Source: Desulfobacteraceae bacterium Eth-SRB1 (lineage in GTDB: Bacteria > Desulfobacterota > Desulfobacteria > Desulfobacterales > ETH-SRB1). Taken from it: DNA of 64,000 nt. The first letter of the stretch is position 1, and the number at the start of each line of letters is the position of its first letter. Where the stretch lies: NCBI GenBank assembly GCA_004193555.1, contig RPGP01000001.1, positions 794,790 through 858,789 of the forward strand. Direction: 5' to 3'. The position numbers and the translations under genes were made by a program. Below the pieces are notes generated by a model. That model was not told where the DNA came from. It saw only the letters and a program-made list of their open reading frames with translations, and ran no database searches. Positions 48,918-60,896 of this stretch are shown here, in pieces.

Positions 48918-49203
48918 GTGTCCATCCACAAATAGCATCTTTCGGCCCCTGGCGGTGTTCTCACTTTTTTGCAATCCTCGGAGGCTGTCCGAGAATAGCA
49001 ATTTTTTCCAAAATCAAGGCTTGCGAAAAAAATTACCGCAGGCATATAGTTGATATTCCGAGGATAATTTTTTTCGCATAACGCAGAGTTTGGGGAAAAG
49101 GGCATTCTCGGACAGCCTCCTCGGAATAGTCGCAGTATGCCTGCGGTTGCAAAAACGCTCGAGCCTTGCCAGGAACCAGAATCTACCACTTGTGGATGGA
49201 CGC
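48918..49203. mobile_element. Miniature inverted-repeat element interrupted by a second one
   Basis: The outer element has ends GTGTCCATCCACAA and TTGTGGATGGACGC and matches 29779-29921 in reverse orientation, but is 286 bp instead of 143 bp. The extra sequence is the nested element at 48982-49118. Confidence 0.85.
48982..49118. mobile_element. Nested 137-bp miniature element with 6-bp target duplication
   Basis: Perfect 15-bp terminal inverted repeats AGGCTGTCCGAGAAT/ATTCTCGGACAGCCT are flanked on both sides by CCTCGG (48976-48981 and 49119-49124). The uninterrupted copy at 29779-29921 has one copy of that target. Inside is another palindrome, TTGCGAAAAAAATTACC to GATAATTTTTTTCGC, around CCGCAGGCATA and TATTCCGAGGA. 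Confidence 0.85.
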
Positions 49204-49240
49204 TAACTGATAAAATATTGCCGCTTACGATATAAAAATA

Positions 49241-49275
49241 AAAGGCCGTTTGCTGAAAGCAAACGGCCTTTTTGT
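49241..49275 (-). terminator. Rho-independent terminator after nifJ
   Basis: AAGGCCGTTTGCTGAAAGCA with AACGGCCTT is a perfect 12-bp stem with a GAAA-type loop. T-runs lie on both sides (TTTTT and, on the minus strand, TTTTATTTTTA). It lies about 20 bp after the nifJ stop. Confidence 0.85.
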
Positions 49276-49293
49276 AAATTTATAAGAAACCAG

Positions 49294-52872
<3,579 letters not shown>

Positions 52873-52978
52873 TTAAGTGTTAAAATAAGATATTTATGCC
52901 TTATATTGAATTATGGGTCAACAAAAAATTATATCTCAAACAATGAATTTAATTCAGCAGACAGATTTTTATTGCAAT

Positions 52979-54589
52979 TTAAGTCAGAAGATTTTCATAA
53001 AAATCGTTACCCTTGTCATCGACAATAATAAATGCCGGGAAATCCTTTACCGTTATCATAAATATTGCTTCCATCCCTAACTCAGGATAATCAACAGTTT
53101 CTATTTTTGTAATACATTCTTTGCCAAGCCTTGCCGCAGGACCGCCTATAGAGCCAAGGTAAAATCCCCCGTATTTTTTACATGATTTTGCAACCTCCTT
53201 TGACCGGTTGCCTTTTGCCAGCATAACCATAGACCCTCCCTGCTCTTGAAAACATGGCACATAGGAATCCATTCTTCCGGCAGTTGTAGGGCCAAAAGAA
53301 CCTGAAGCATATCCATCAGGGGTTTTTGCCGGGCCTGCGTAATATATTATATAATCCTTAAAATATTGCGGGAGCCCTTCCCCTCTGTCTAAGAGTTCCT
53401 GAAGCCTGGCATGAGCTATATCTCTTGCCACTATAATTTTTCCGGACAGAAGCAATGGGGTTGCGACAGAATATTTACTTAAAACCGCGCGTATTTCATC
53501 CATTGGCTTATCAAGGTTTATTTGTACTGCATCCAGTTTATTCCCTTTTGGTTCAGGCAGATACAGAGCCGGATCTGTTTCAAGCTTTTCCAAAAAAATG
53601 CCATGTTTCGTAATTTTTGCCTTAATGTTTCTATCAGCGCTACAGCTTACGCCGAGACCTATTGGACAGGAAGCGCCGTGTCGCGGAAGACGTATCACCC
53701 TGACGTCATGGCAAAAATATTTTCCGCCGAACTGAGCGCCGATTCCAAGTTCACGGGATATCTTAAGTAATTGGGATTCAAGTTCCAGGTCCCTGAATGC
53801 ATGACCGGATTCATTTCCCTTTGACGGGAGAGAATCCAGATATCCTGCAGTAGCTAATTTTACGGTTTTAAGGTTTATTTCAGCAGAGGTTCCGCCCACG
53901 ACAAAAGCAAGATGGTATGGGGGGCATGCGGCTGTTCCAATGGTTTTCAGACTATTTCTCATAAAGTTTACCATTTTTTCAGGCAATAAAATTGCTTTTG
54001 TTTCCTGAAAAAGAAATGTCTTGTTCGCAGAACCGCCGCCCTTTGCCATGAACAGGAAATTATATGTATCTCCCCGAGTGGCATACAGCTCGATCTGTGC
54101 CGGCAGATTACATCCTGTATTTTTTTCGTCATACATGGTTAGGGGAGCTAATTGTGAATATCGCAGATTGTTTTTTGTGTATGCATTATAAACCCCTTTT
54201 GAAAGCGCTTCTTCTTCGGAAAAACCTGTCCAGATCTGTTGTCCCTTTTTGCCGATAATAATTGCAGTCCCTGTATCCTGGCACATTGGGAATACCCCTT
54301 CGGCGGCAATAACCGCATTTTTCAGCATCTCGAGGGCAACATATCTGTCGTTTTCGGAACTTTCCGTGTCTTCAAGAATTGTTGTGAGCAATTTCAGATG
54401 CGTCGGCCTCAGCAGGTGGGACACATCTTTAAATGCCTGTTCGGCAAGAAGAGTAAATCCCTCGGAAGCGATTGTTATGACCTCTGTTTCTCCAAACAAT
54501 TTTAAAAAAACAGAATCCTTTGTCAGCAGACGATATTTTGTATTATCATCTCCCAAAGGAAACATTTCCTGATATGTAAATTTTGCCAT
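52979..54589 (-). CDS. Class I (iron-sulfur) fumarate hydratase, single chain
   Basis: Reversible hydration of fumarate to malate with an oxygen-sensitive [4Fe-4S] cluster. The 536-residue protein matches FumA/FumB in size, with alpha and beta parts fused: [16 protein letters not shown] (cluster Cys), [47 protein letters not shown], and in the beta part GPTTAGRMD. The close relative L-tartrate dehydratase cannot be excluded. In a sulfate reducer it would serve an oxidative or reductive TCA cycle. GTTTCTCG-type oligomer repeats lie upstream. Confidence 0.93.
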   Translation of the reverse strand: MAKFTYQEMFPLGDDNTKYRLLTKDSVFLKLFGETEVITIASEGFTLLAEQAFKDVSHLLRPTHLKLLTTILEDTESSENDRYVALEMLKNAVIAAEGVFPMCQDTGTAIIIGKKGQQIWTGFSEEEALSKGVYNAYTKNNLRYSQLAPLTMYDEKNTGCNLPAQIELYATRGDTYNFLFMAKGGGSANKTFLFQETKAILLPEKMVNFMRNSLKTIGTAACPPYHLAFVVGGTSAEINLKTVKLATAGYLDSLPSKGNESGHAFRDLELESQLLKISRELGIGAQFGGKYFCHDVRVIRLPRHGASCPIGLGVSCSADRNIKAKITKHGIFLEKLETDPALYLPEPKGNKLDAVQINLDKPMDEIRAVLSKYSVATPLLLSGKIIVARDIAHARLQELLDRGEGLPQYFKDYIIYYAGPAKTPDGYASGSFGPTTAGRMDSYVPCFQEQGGSMVMLAKGNRSKEVAKSCKKYGGFYLGSIGGPAARLGKECITKIETVDYPELGMEAIFMITVKDFPAFIIVDDKGNDFYENLLT

Positions 54590-54676
54590 GATTTTTCTCG
54601 TTTCTCGTTGCTGGTTACTTGTTGCTGGTTACTCTCCGCTCTATGCTTTCAGCTTTGAGCTATCAGCTACGAGCTC
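54590..54676. repeat. GTTGCTGGTTACT oligomer repeat
   Basis: TTTCTCGTTGCTGGTTACTT, then GTTGCTGGTTACTC and later CAGCTTTGAGCTATCAGCTA. The first unit is the reverse complement of CCAGCAACGAGTAACGAG found before receptor 1 (about 686-706) and at 3599-3612. It separates fumarase from the helicase gene. Confidence 0.7.
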
Positions 54677-56530
54677 CTACATCAATGAGTCTTCAATCTC
54701 ATCAAGGAATCTGCTTCTGGGATTGAATTGTCCCTTTCGGTAGCTGACATGACTTAAAAACAAATAGTGTTCCGATCTTGTCATCGCAACGTACATAAGG
54801 CGGCGTTCCTCGTGAACACCCATTTCTGAATCCATCGACCTCCAGTGAGGAAAAAGCTGTTCTTCACATGCAACCACAAAAACCACCCTGTACTCCAACC
54901 CCTTGGAAGCATGAATCGTTGACAGAATTACCCCGCTTTTTTTATCTTCTTCATCTTCTTTGTCCTCCTTAATCAGAGCAGCTTCTTCAAGGTATTCTAC
55001 AATTGTATCTTTCTGCGAGGCTGAATAAATAAGCTGCTCAATATTTTCCTCTCTTGAGGTATAATCCATGGAATTGGCCATAGCATAATGCTTAATATAA
55101 TCCATATATTTAACCTTTGACAAAATTTCGCGGATTGCGGCATCAGGTTTCATGTCCTTAATATCATCAAGCAACCTGATTACCTCGCTCAGAGAATTAT
55201 ATATTCTGGGAGCAAGAAGCTTTTCACTAAGGGCGTTGCGCGCGGCATCCTGAAGGCTCATCCTCCCTGTTTTCATCTGAGAGATCGTATTGACAGCCGC
55301 CGGACCGATCCCCCTTTTGGGAATATTTACAATCCGCTCAAAAGATGCATCATCTTTTTCAAAAACCGCTGCAGCAAGATAGCAATTTATATCCATGACC
55401 TCCTTGCGTTCAAAAAACCCCTTGCCACCTAACATCCGGTATGGAATTCCGAGAGCCCTAAATGTCTGTTCAAAGGAAAGAGAGCAGAATTTAGTCCGGT
55501 ATAAAACAGCCATTTTGCCATAAGCGAGACCCATTTCGCTAAGGGATTTAATCTTTTTGGCAACCCAATCAGCCTCTTTTTTTTCATTGAAAAAATCATA
55601 AATCTCAACCAATCCCCCACGCTTGTCGGAAAAACACCTTTTTTCCATTTTGTGGTCATTATATCCGATCAGATCATTTGCCGTTTTAACAATCTCATCC
55701 GCAGAACGATAGTTCTGTTCCAGCCTGAAAACTTTTGCCTCTTTGTACTTTTCAGGAAACGACAGGAAATGATCCATGTTGCTCCCTCTGAATGAATAAA
55801 TAGCCTGCCAGTCATCACCTACGCAAAAGAGGTTGCCGTTTCTAAGCAACAGCCTGGTGAGATCTTCCTGAAGATTATTGGTGTCCTGATATTCATCCAC
55901 AAGAATAAACTGGAAAAGTTTTTTGTACCGCTTACGCACATCTTTATGACCCCGAAGCAGGTTGCGTGTCAAAAGCAAAATATTATCAAAATCAACAGCA
56001 TTATTTAATTTCAGTTCCTTTTCGTAAAGATTAAAAACATCGAGTAATCTGATACGGAAAGCGTGAAGCTTGCCGTCAAGATAATCAAAAGGATTGCCTG
56101 AGTTTTTTGCGCTGGAAATTTGAGACAGAACAGGCTGGACATGCTTTTTGTCAAAATTCAACTTTCCTACAATAATATCTTTGATTATCTTTTGCTGCTG
56201 GTATCCTGCGTAGATCTGGAGAGGAGTAGTATATCCAAGCAGGGAGCAATGTTTTTTTAAGATTCTAAAACATGCAGAGTGAAATGTTCGAACCCATGTA
56301 AAACGTTCTGACGGGGTTTTTGTCATACGAACAAGACGGCTCTTCATCTCACCGGCAGCCTTATTGGTAAATGTAATCGCAAGAATACGTTCAGGATCAT
56401 AACCGCTTGACATAAGATGAGCAATTTTGGCTGTCAATGTCCGTGTTTTACCTGAACCGGCCCCGGCAACAACGAGAGTCGGAGAGCCAATATATTCAAC
56501 AGCCTTTTTTTGCTGTACTGACAGTTGCAT
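54677..56530 (-). CDS. UvrD/Rep/PcrA-type superfamily 1 DNA helicase
   Basis: A 3'-5' helicase for repair or replication restart. The start is ATG 56530 (MQLSVQQKKAVEYIGSPTLV), with AGGA upstream; the longer frame from 56605 reads through a repeat element. The 617-residue product has motif I GAGSGKTRTL, motif Ia AITFTNKAAGEMKSRL, motif II LVDEYQDTN, motif III GDDWQAIYSFRG, and motif VI region RLMYVAMTRSEH. It is shorter than UvrD (about 720) but complete for the core, closest in layout to Rep/PcrA. The 5' leader lies in the element at 56562-56720. Confidence 0.92.
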   Translation of the reverse strand: MQLSVQQKKAVEYIGSPTLVVAGAGSGKTRTLTAKIAHLMSSGYDPERILAITFTNKAAGEMKSRLVRMTKTPSERFTWVRTFHSACFRILKKHCSLLGYTTPLQIYAGYQQQKIIKDIIVGKLNFDKKHVQPVLSQISSAKNSGNPFDYLDGKLHAFRIRLLDVFNLYEKELKLNNAVDFDNILLLTRNLLRGHKDVRKRYKKLFQFILVDEYQDTNNLQEDLTRLLLRNGNLFCVGDDWQAIYSFRGSNMDHFLSFPEKYKEAKVFRLEQNYRSADEIVKTANDLIGYNDHKMEKRCFSDKRGGLVEIYDFFNEKKEADWVAKKIKSLSEMGLAYGKMAVLYRTKFCSLSFEQTFRALGIPYRMLGGKGFFERKEVMDINCYLAAAVFEKDDASFERIVNIPKRGIGPAAVNTISQMKTGRMSLQDAARNALSEKLLAPRIYNSLSEVIRLLDDIKDMKPDAAIREILSKVKYMDYIKHYAMANSMDYTSREENIEQLIYSASQKDTIVEYLEEAALIKEDKEDEEDKKSGVILSTIHASKGLEYRVVFVVACEEQLFPHWRSMDSEMGVHEERRLMYVAMTRSEHYLFLSHVSYRKGQFNPRSRFLDEIEDSLM

Positions 56531-56561
56531 AACAATCCTGTATTTACCGATAGTCCTTCTA

Positions 56562-56720
56562 AGGGCTCGCTCAAAAATAACTTTACATTTTAAGCGCCGA
56601 TGCATCCCGTCTGGCTGCGTTCCGAACGCTCAGCAATATCTTGATATTCTTAATCTTTCGCGTCTTGCCAGCCAGACGCCTCAACACTTAAAATTGCTAA
56701 TTTATTTTTGAGCGAATCCT
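56562..56720. mobile_element. 159-bp inverted-repeat element in the helicase leader
   Basis: The ends are AGGGCTCGCTCAAAAATAA and TTATTTTTGAGCGAATCCT. Inside, TTTTAAGCGCCGATGCATCC and CGTCTGGCTGCG pair with CAGCCAGACGCCTCAACACT, TAAAA. It codes for nothing and lies between the divergent helicase and acetyl-CoA hydrolase genes, so it may carry or block their promoters. Confidence 0.8.
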
Positions 56721-56812
56721 AAAGAGTTATTTTCCACTTATTCTTGATAATTCTTACCGAATAAGTTAAAAAGAGTCTATATTAAATTTATTTTAATTTT
56801 TTAAGGAGCGCC

Positions 56813-58687
56813 ATGGAAAAAATAATCTATTGGGCTGATCATTATGTGGAAATCAAACGTTCAGTACAAGAGGCTGTAGCTTTAATTAAGCCGGGGCAAA
56901 GAGTTTTTATCGGATCTACCTGCGGAGAACCTCAATATCTGGTCAGGAAGCTTTGTGAAGCATCAGGAAACTTTACGGATCTTGAGATAGTTCGTCTTAT
57001 GTCTCTGGAAAGCACCCCTTTAACCTTGATTGCAAATAAAACTAAAAGCCAAAGCATGAATATAAGATCTTTCTATCTTGGATCTTCCGAGGTCGAAGGA
57101 ATTGCCGGAAATATGAAATTTATAACTCCGATAAACCTTTCTGCTGTGCCCAGTCTGTTTAAAAACAGATATCTTCCGATACATGTCGCGCTTATCCAGG
57201 TTTCTCCGCCGGATGATTTCGGATGGATGAGCCTTGGCATTGCTGTTGATATTACACTGGCCGCAGCCATGTCTGCCGATCTTGTAATTGCCCAGGTAAA
57301 TTACAAAATGCCAAGGGTGCTTGGGAGAAGCGTTATTCATGTAAGCGATGTCGATGTAGTCGTTGAATATGAAGAGGAACTTCTTGCTGTAAATGAACCT
57401 CACAAAACAGAATCCACCGATCTTATCGGCAGGCATATCGCAAGACTTATAGACGACGGTTCAACAATTGCAATTGGCATTGGCGCAGCTCCTCGTGCAA
57501 CCCTTGCTGCGCTTTCTGATAAAAACGATATTGGCGTCCACACTCAATACCTGACAAACGGCATAATGGATCTCGTTTCAAAAGGAGTAATAACAAACCG
57601 GAAAAAAGGGTTCAATAATGGGAGACTGGTGGCAAGCGGCGCTATAGGGACGAATTATCTTTATGACTTTTTAGATGATAATCCTGCAATTGAGTTTCAT
57701 CCTTCAAATTATGTAAATGATCCAGGTATTATTTCACGTCACAACAGGATGGTCTCCATGCATGTAGCAACGGCTATAGACCTCACCGGCCAGGTCGCTT
57801 CTGATGCAATTTCTTACGATTATTATTCCGGAGTTACCGGTATGCTTGACTTTATAAGAGGGACAGCTCAGTCAAAAGGCGGCAAATCGATTATTATGCT
57901 GTCTGCCACATCAATGCACGGGGGAAAAAGCCGTATTATGCCGAAGCTGCATGATATAGCCGTAGTGGTGCCAAGGGGTGATGTCCAATACGTGGTTACC
58001 GAATATGGATCTGTTAACCTGTTTGGAAAGAGTTTTCAGGAAAGGGCTATGGCCATGATAAGCATCGCTCATCCTGATTTTCGCGATGAACTTTTTTGCG
58101 AGGCTCAAAAAATTGGGTTGCTGGGCTCGGAGCGCACCCTGACCGAATCCATTCACGGCGTATACCCGCTGGATCTTGAAGAAACACTAAAAATTGAAGA
58201 TAAGCTGATAACCTTCAGACCTGCAAAGCCGGTTGATGAAAGAATAATACAGGAGCACTTTTATAGCCTTGACAGGGATGATATTATATCAAGATTTTTT
58301 CATAAAAAGACAGCCTTTTTGCAGGATGAAGTTGGAGGTATGTCTCAAATAGACTATATTAAGAATTTAACGATGTTAGCGGTAGTCGGAGAATTAGGTT
58401 TTGAGAAAGTTGTCGCGGTTGGGGAATATCTGCTTGACGAGGCAAAGAACGTTGCTGAAGTAGCTTTTTCCGTCAGCAAAGAGTATCAGGGAAAAGGGGT
58501 AGGCAGGATCCTTCTGAAAAAGCTGGCAGGAGCAGCACGGGAAAAAGGAATATCCGGATTGATTGCATATACTTCGCCCCAGAACCAGATAATGATACGG
58601 TTGTTTAAAAGCCTGCCCTATAAGGTAACAACTTTTTTTGATGGCGATATGCTTTCTTTAACCTGCAGATTTGATGAACTTAAATAG
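56813..58687 (+). CDS. Acetyl-CoA hydrolase/CoA-transferase fused to GNAT acetyltransferase
   Basis: A 624-residue two-domain protein. Residues about 1-440 are an acetyl-CoA hydrolase/4-hydroxybutyrate CoA-transferase-type domain: FIGSTCGEPQYLVRKL, SPPDDFGWMSLGIAVD, GIGAAPRATLAAL, and the catalytic Glu in VVTEYGSVNLFGKSFQERA. Residues about 455-624 form a GNAT domain with the acetyl-CoA loop VSKEYQGKGVGRILL. The fusion could couple CoA-ester turnover to protein or small-molecule acetylation; this layout is known from related anaerobes. AAGGAGCGCC precedes the ATG. Confidence 0.9.
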   Translation: MEKIIYWADHYVEIKRSVQEAVALIKPGQRVFIGSTCGEPQYLVRKLCEASGNFTDLEIVRLMSLESTPLTLIANKTKSQSMNIRSFYLGSSEVEGIAGNMKFITPINLSAVPSLFKNRYLPIHVALIQVSPPDDFGWMSLGIAVDITLAAAMSADLVIAQVNYKMPRVLGRSVIHVSDVDVVVEYEEELLAVNEPHKTESTDLIGRHIARLIDDGSTIAIGIGAAPRATLAALSDKNDIGVHTQYLTNGIMDLVSKGVITNRKKGFNNGRLVASGAIGTNYLYDFLDDNPAIEFHPSNYVNDPGIISRHNRMVSMHVATAIDLTGQVASDAISYDYYSGVTGMLDFIRGTAQSKGGKSIIMLSATSMHGGKSRIMPKLHDIAVVVPRGDVQYVVTEYGSVNLFGKSFQERAMAMISIAHPDFRDELFCEAQKIGLLGSERTLTESIHGVYPLDLEETLKIEDKLITFRPAKPVDERIIQEHFYSLDRDDIISRFFHKKTAFLQDEVGGMSQIDYIKNLTMLAVVGELGFEKVVAVGEYLLDEAKNVAEVAFSVSKEYQGKGVGRILLKKLAGAAREKGISGLIAYTSPQNQIMIRLFKSLPYKVTTFFDGDMLSLTCRFDELK

Positions 58688-58691
58688 ATGT

Positions 58692-58900
58692 GACCGTTCA
58701 CGGTTTACAGTTATCAGTTTACGGTTGAAAAAAACAGAAGGTAGAAGAAAATTATGTGATTCTCTTTTGAAGATTTTCTCGTTCCCATGCGCCCGCGTGG
58801 GAACCAGGCAAAATTGAACATTTTTCAAAGGTCTCAACATACAAGCAATCAGTCGTTGCATAGTTCATTTAAAAAACTGTGAACCGACAACCGTGAACGG
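58692..58900. repeat. Second copy of the S23-carrying oligomer-ended element
   Basis: The left end ACCGTTCACGGTTTACAGTT and right end GTGAACCGACAACCGTGAAC match those at 7339-7569. The cargo is almost gone: 58850-58882 still reads QSLHSSFKKL and TGA, the end of the four-helix-bundle frame. The middle contains CTCGTTCCCATGCGCCCGCG then TGGGAACCAG (about 58779-58807), a palindrome common in this group, and TTTTTCAAAGGTCTC, half of the hairpin at 32059. Confidence 0.75.
58850..58882 (+). pseudogene. Minimal C-terminal scrap of an S23-type gene
   Basis: Eleven codons, QSLHSSFKKL and TGA, align with QSLHSSLEKL and TGA at 7506-7538, and both are followed by the same ACCGACAACCGTGAACGG end. The rest of the gene is deleted. 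Confidence 0.65.
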
Positions 58901-58925
58901 CTACCAAATAAATAATGGATCGGAT

Positions 58926-60896
58926 ATGAACAAACATAAAGTTTTGTTTCTCCCGCATAATAAGGAAGTAATTGTCAAAGATGGAGAAAACCTTATCCGT
59001 GCCGCAATGAAAGCCGGGGTTCATATAAATGCCTCGTGCGGCGGAGAAGGGGTATGCGGGAAATGCCGCGTGCTTATCGAAGATGGGAATGTGGATGGAG
59101 GAACAAGCGAGAAGATAAGTCGGGAAGATTATGCCGCCGGGTACAGGCAGGCCTGCCTGAGCAGCGTAAAAAGTGACATTGTTGTTCGTGTTCCGGTGGA
59201 ATCGGCTATCGACGCAAGCGTTCTTAACGCGTGGAGCAGTCCCAGGCGGGCTGCCGGTGTCAGGGAGGTAAATTTTGAACGGTTCAAGCAAAATGGCTGT
59301 TTTTTACCTCCGGTTGAAAAGAAATATCTGGAACTCCCTAAACCTACCGCAAAAGACAACCTGCCGGATGTCGCAAGGCTTATCAGTTACCTGAAACGCA
59401 AATATAACGAGCAGCGGCTTGTGGTTGATCTCCCGGTTATCAGAAAAATCCCTGATATTTTCAGAGAGTGTAATTTTAATATTACCGTAACACTTGCACG
59501 GCCTGTCCAGATCGGAAGAAAGACGCATATAATAAACATCCAGCCGGGGGACTTAACCGGCGAAAACTATGCAATTGCCCTGGATATCGGCACAACAACT
59601 ATCTATGGCCAGTTGATCGATGTTAATACAGGCGCTATTATGGCGCGTTATGGTAATTTTAACAGGCAAATCAGTTACGGGGAGGATGTTATCGCCCGGC
59701 TTGTATATGCGGAAAAACCAGAGGGTCTGAAAAGGCTTCACGATGTTGTTGTTGAAATCGTTAACCACATAATAAAGAAGATGGCTCATGAGGCTGAAAT
59801 CGATTCCGAACAGATTTCAGTAATGATATTAGCCGGGAATACTACGATGACTCAGCTTATGCTGAAAGTAAACCCGAAATATATAAGACGTTCTCCATAT
59901 GTGCCGGCTTCGGCGCTATATCCGCCGATAAAAGCCGTTGATCTGAATATAACGCTTGGAGAGCATGTTTCAGCGCTGATATTTCCTGCTATTTCAAGTT
60001 ATGTGGGCGGAGATATCGTGGCAGGTGTTATTGCGTCGGAAATGTATAAGGCCGAAGAACTGACAATTTATATGGATATCGGCACAAATGCCGAAGTAGT
60101 TATCGGCAACAGGGATTGGCTTGTCTGTGCCGCCTGTTCTGCCGGACCGGCATTTGAAGGCGGTGGCATTAAGTTTGGAATGCGGGCGATTAAAGGGGCG
60201 ATTGAAGATTTTTCCATTGATCCTCTCACATTGGAACCGATGAATATTACTGTTGAAAATGTAAGGCCAAGAGGCATATGCGGGTCCGGGCTTATTAATA
60301 TCGTGGCTGCTTTATTTGAAACAGGTGTGATTGATAACATTGGAAGATTCAACCGGGACCTGGATACAAACCGGATACGCAGCCAGAACGGCATATATGA
60401 ATATGTGCTTGCCTGGACAGATGAAAACGGTATTGACAAAGATATTGTGCTGACCGAACCGGATATTAACAATCTTATCCGGGCAAAGGGCGCTTTATAC
60501 AGCGGCTGCATGACCCTTCTTGAAGAGGTTGGCATCGGTTTTCATGATATTGACCGGATTGTTCTGGCAGGGGGGTTTGGAAGCTATATAGACCTGGAAA
60601 GGGCCATGACAATAGGTCTGCTGCCTGAAATAGATCCTGACAAATTTACATATATTGGCAACGGCTCCCTTATCGGGGCAACAATCTGCTGTCTTTCAAA
60701 CCATATAAGAAAAGATGTGGTGGAGATTACCAGGAGGATGACCAACTTTGAGCTGTCGGAAACAGCTTCTTATATGAACAATTATATGGCCTCACTCTTT
60801 TTACCCCATACAGACATGAGCAGGTTCCCAAGGATCAAACAGCGCCTTGAAGCTCGTAAAGGAAAAGATTTTGAAGGTAGACTCAAAAGCTCTTGA
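58926..60896 (+). CDS. [2Fe-2S]/ASKHA-domain protein, corrinoid-activator (RACo/DUF4445) type
   Basis: I choose ATG 58926 (MNKHKVLFLPHNKEVIVKDG); the longer GTG frame starts inside the repeat element. The 656-residue protein has an N-terminal plant-type [2Fe-2S] domain with Cys38, Cys44, Cys47 and Cys77 (ASCGGEGVCGKC; RQACLSS). A linker and a C-terminal ASKHA ATPase domain follow (ALDIGTTTIYGQLIDV, MILAGNTTMTQLMLKV, YMDIGTNAEVVIG, GICGSGLINIVAALFE, IVLAGGFGSYIDLERAMTIG). Relatives (RACo, RamA) reactivate cobalt in corrinoid methyltransferases using ATP. No methyltransferase gene is in view, so the target is unknown. It overlaps the next gene by 26 bp. Confidence 0.9.
   Translation: MNKHKVLFLPHNKEVIVKDGENLIRAAMKAGVHINASCGGEGVCGKCRVLIEDGNVDGGTSEKISREDYAAGYRQACLSSVKSDIVVRVPVESAIDASVLNAWSSPRRAAGVREVNFERFKQNGCFLPPVEKKYLELPKPTAKDNLPDVARLISYLKRKYNEQRLVVDLPVIRKIPDIFRECNFNITVTLARPVQIGRKTHIINIQPGDLTGENYAIALDIGTTTIYGQLIDVNTGAIMARYGNFNRQISYGEDVIARLVYAEKPEGLKRLHDVVVEIVNHIIKKMAHEAEIDSEQISVMILAGNTTMTQLMLKVNPKYIRRSPYVPASALYPPIKAVDLNITLGEHVSALIFPAISSYVGGDIVAGVIASEMYKAEELTIYMDIGTNAEVVIGNRDWLVCAACSAGPAFEGGGIKFGMRAIKGAIEDFSIDPLTLEPMNITVENVRPRGICGSGLINIVAALFETGVIDNIGRFNRDLDTNRIRSQNGIYEYVLAWTDENGIDKDIVLTEPDINNLIRAKGALYSGCMTLLEEVGIGFHDIDRIVLAGGFGSYIDLERAMTIGLLPEIDPDKFTYIGNGSLIGATICCLSNHIRKDVVEITRRMTNFELSETASYMNNYMASLFLPHTDMSRFPRIKQRLEARKGKDFEGRLKSS

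Noticed and set aside
48893-49189. 98-codon minus-strand frame
   Set aside because: It lies wholly within the nested miniature elements.
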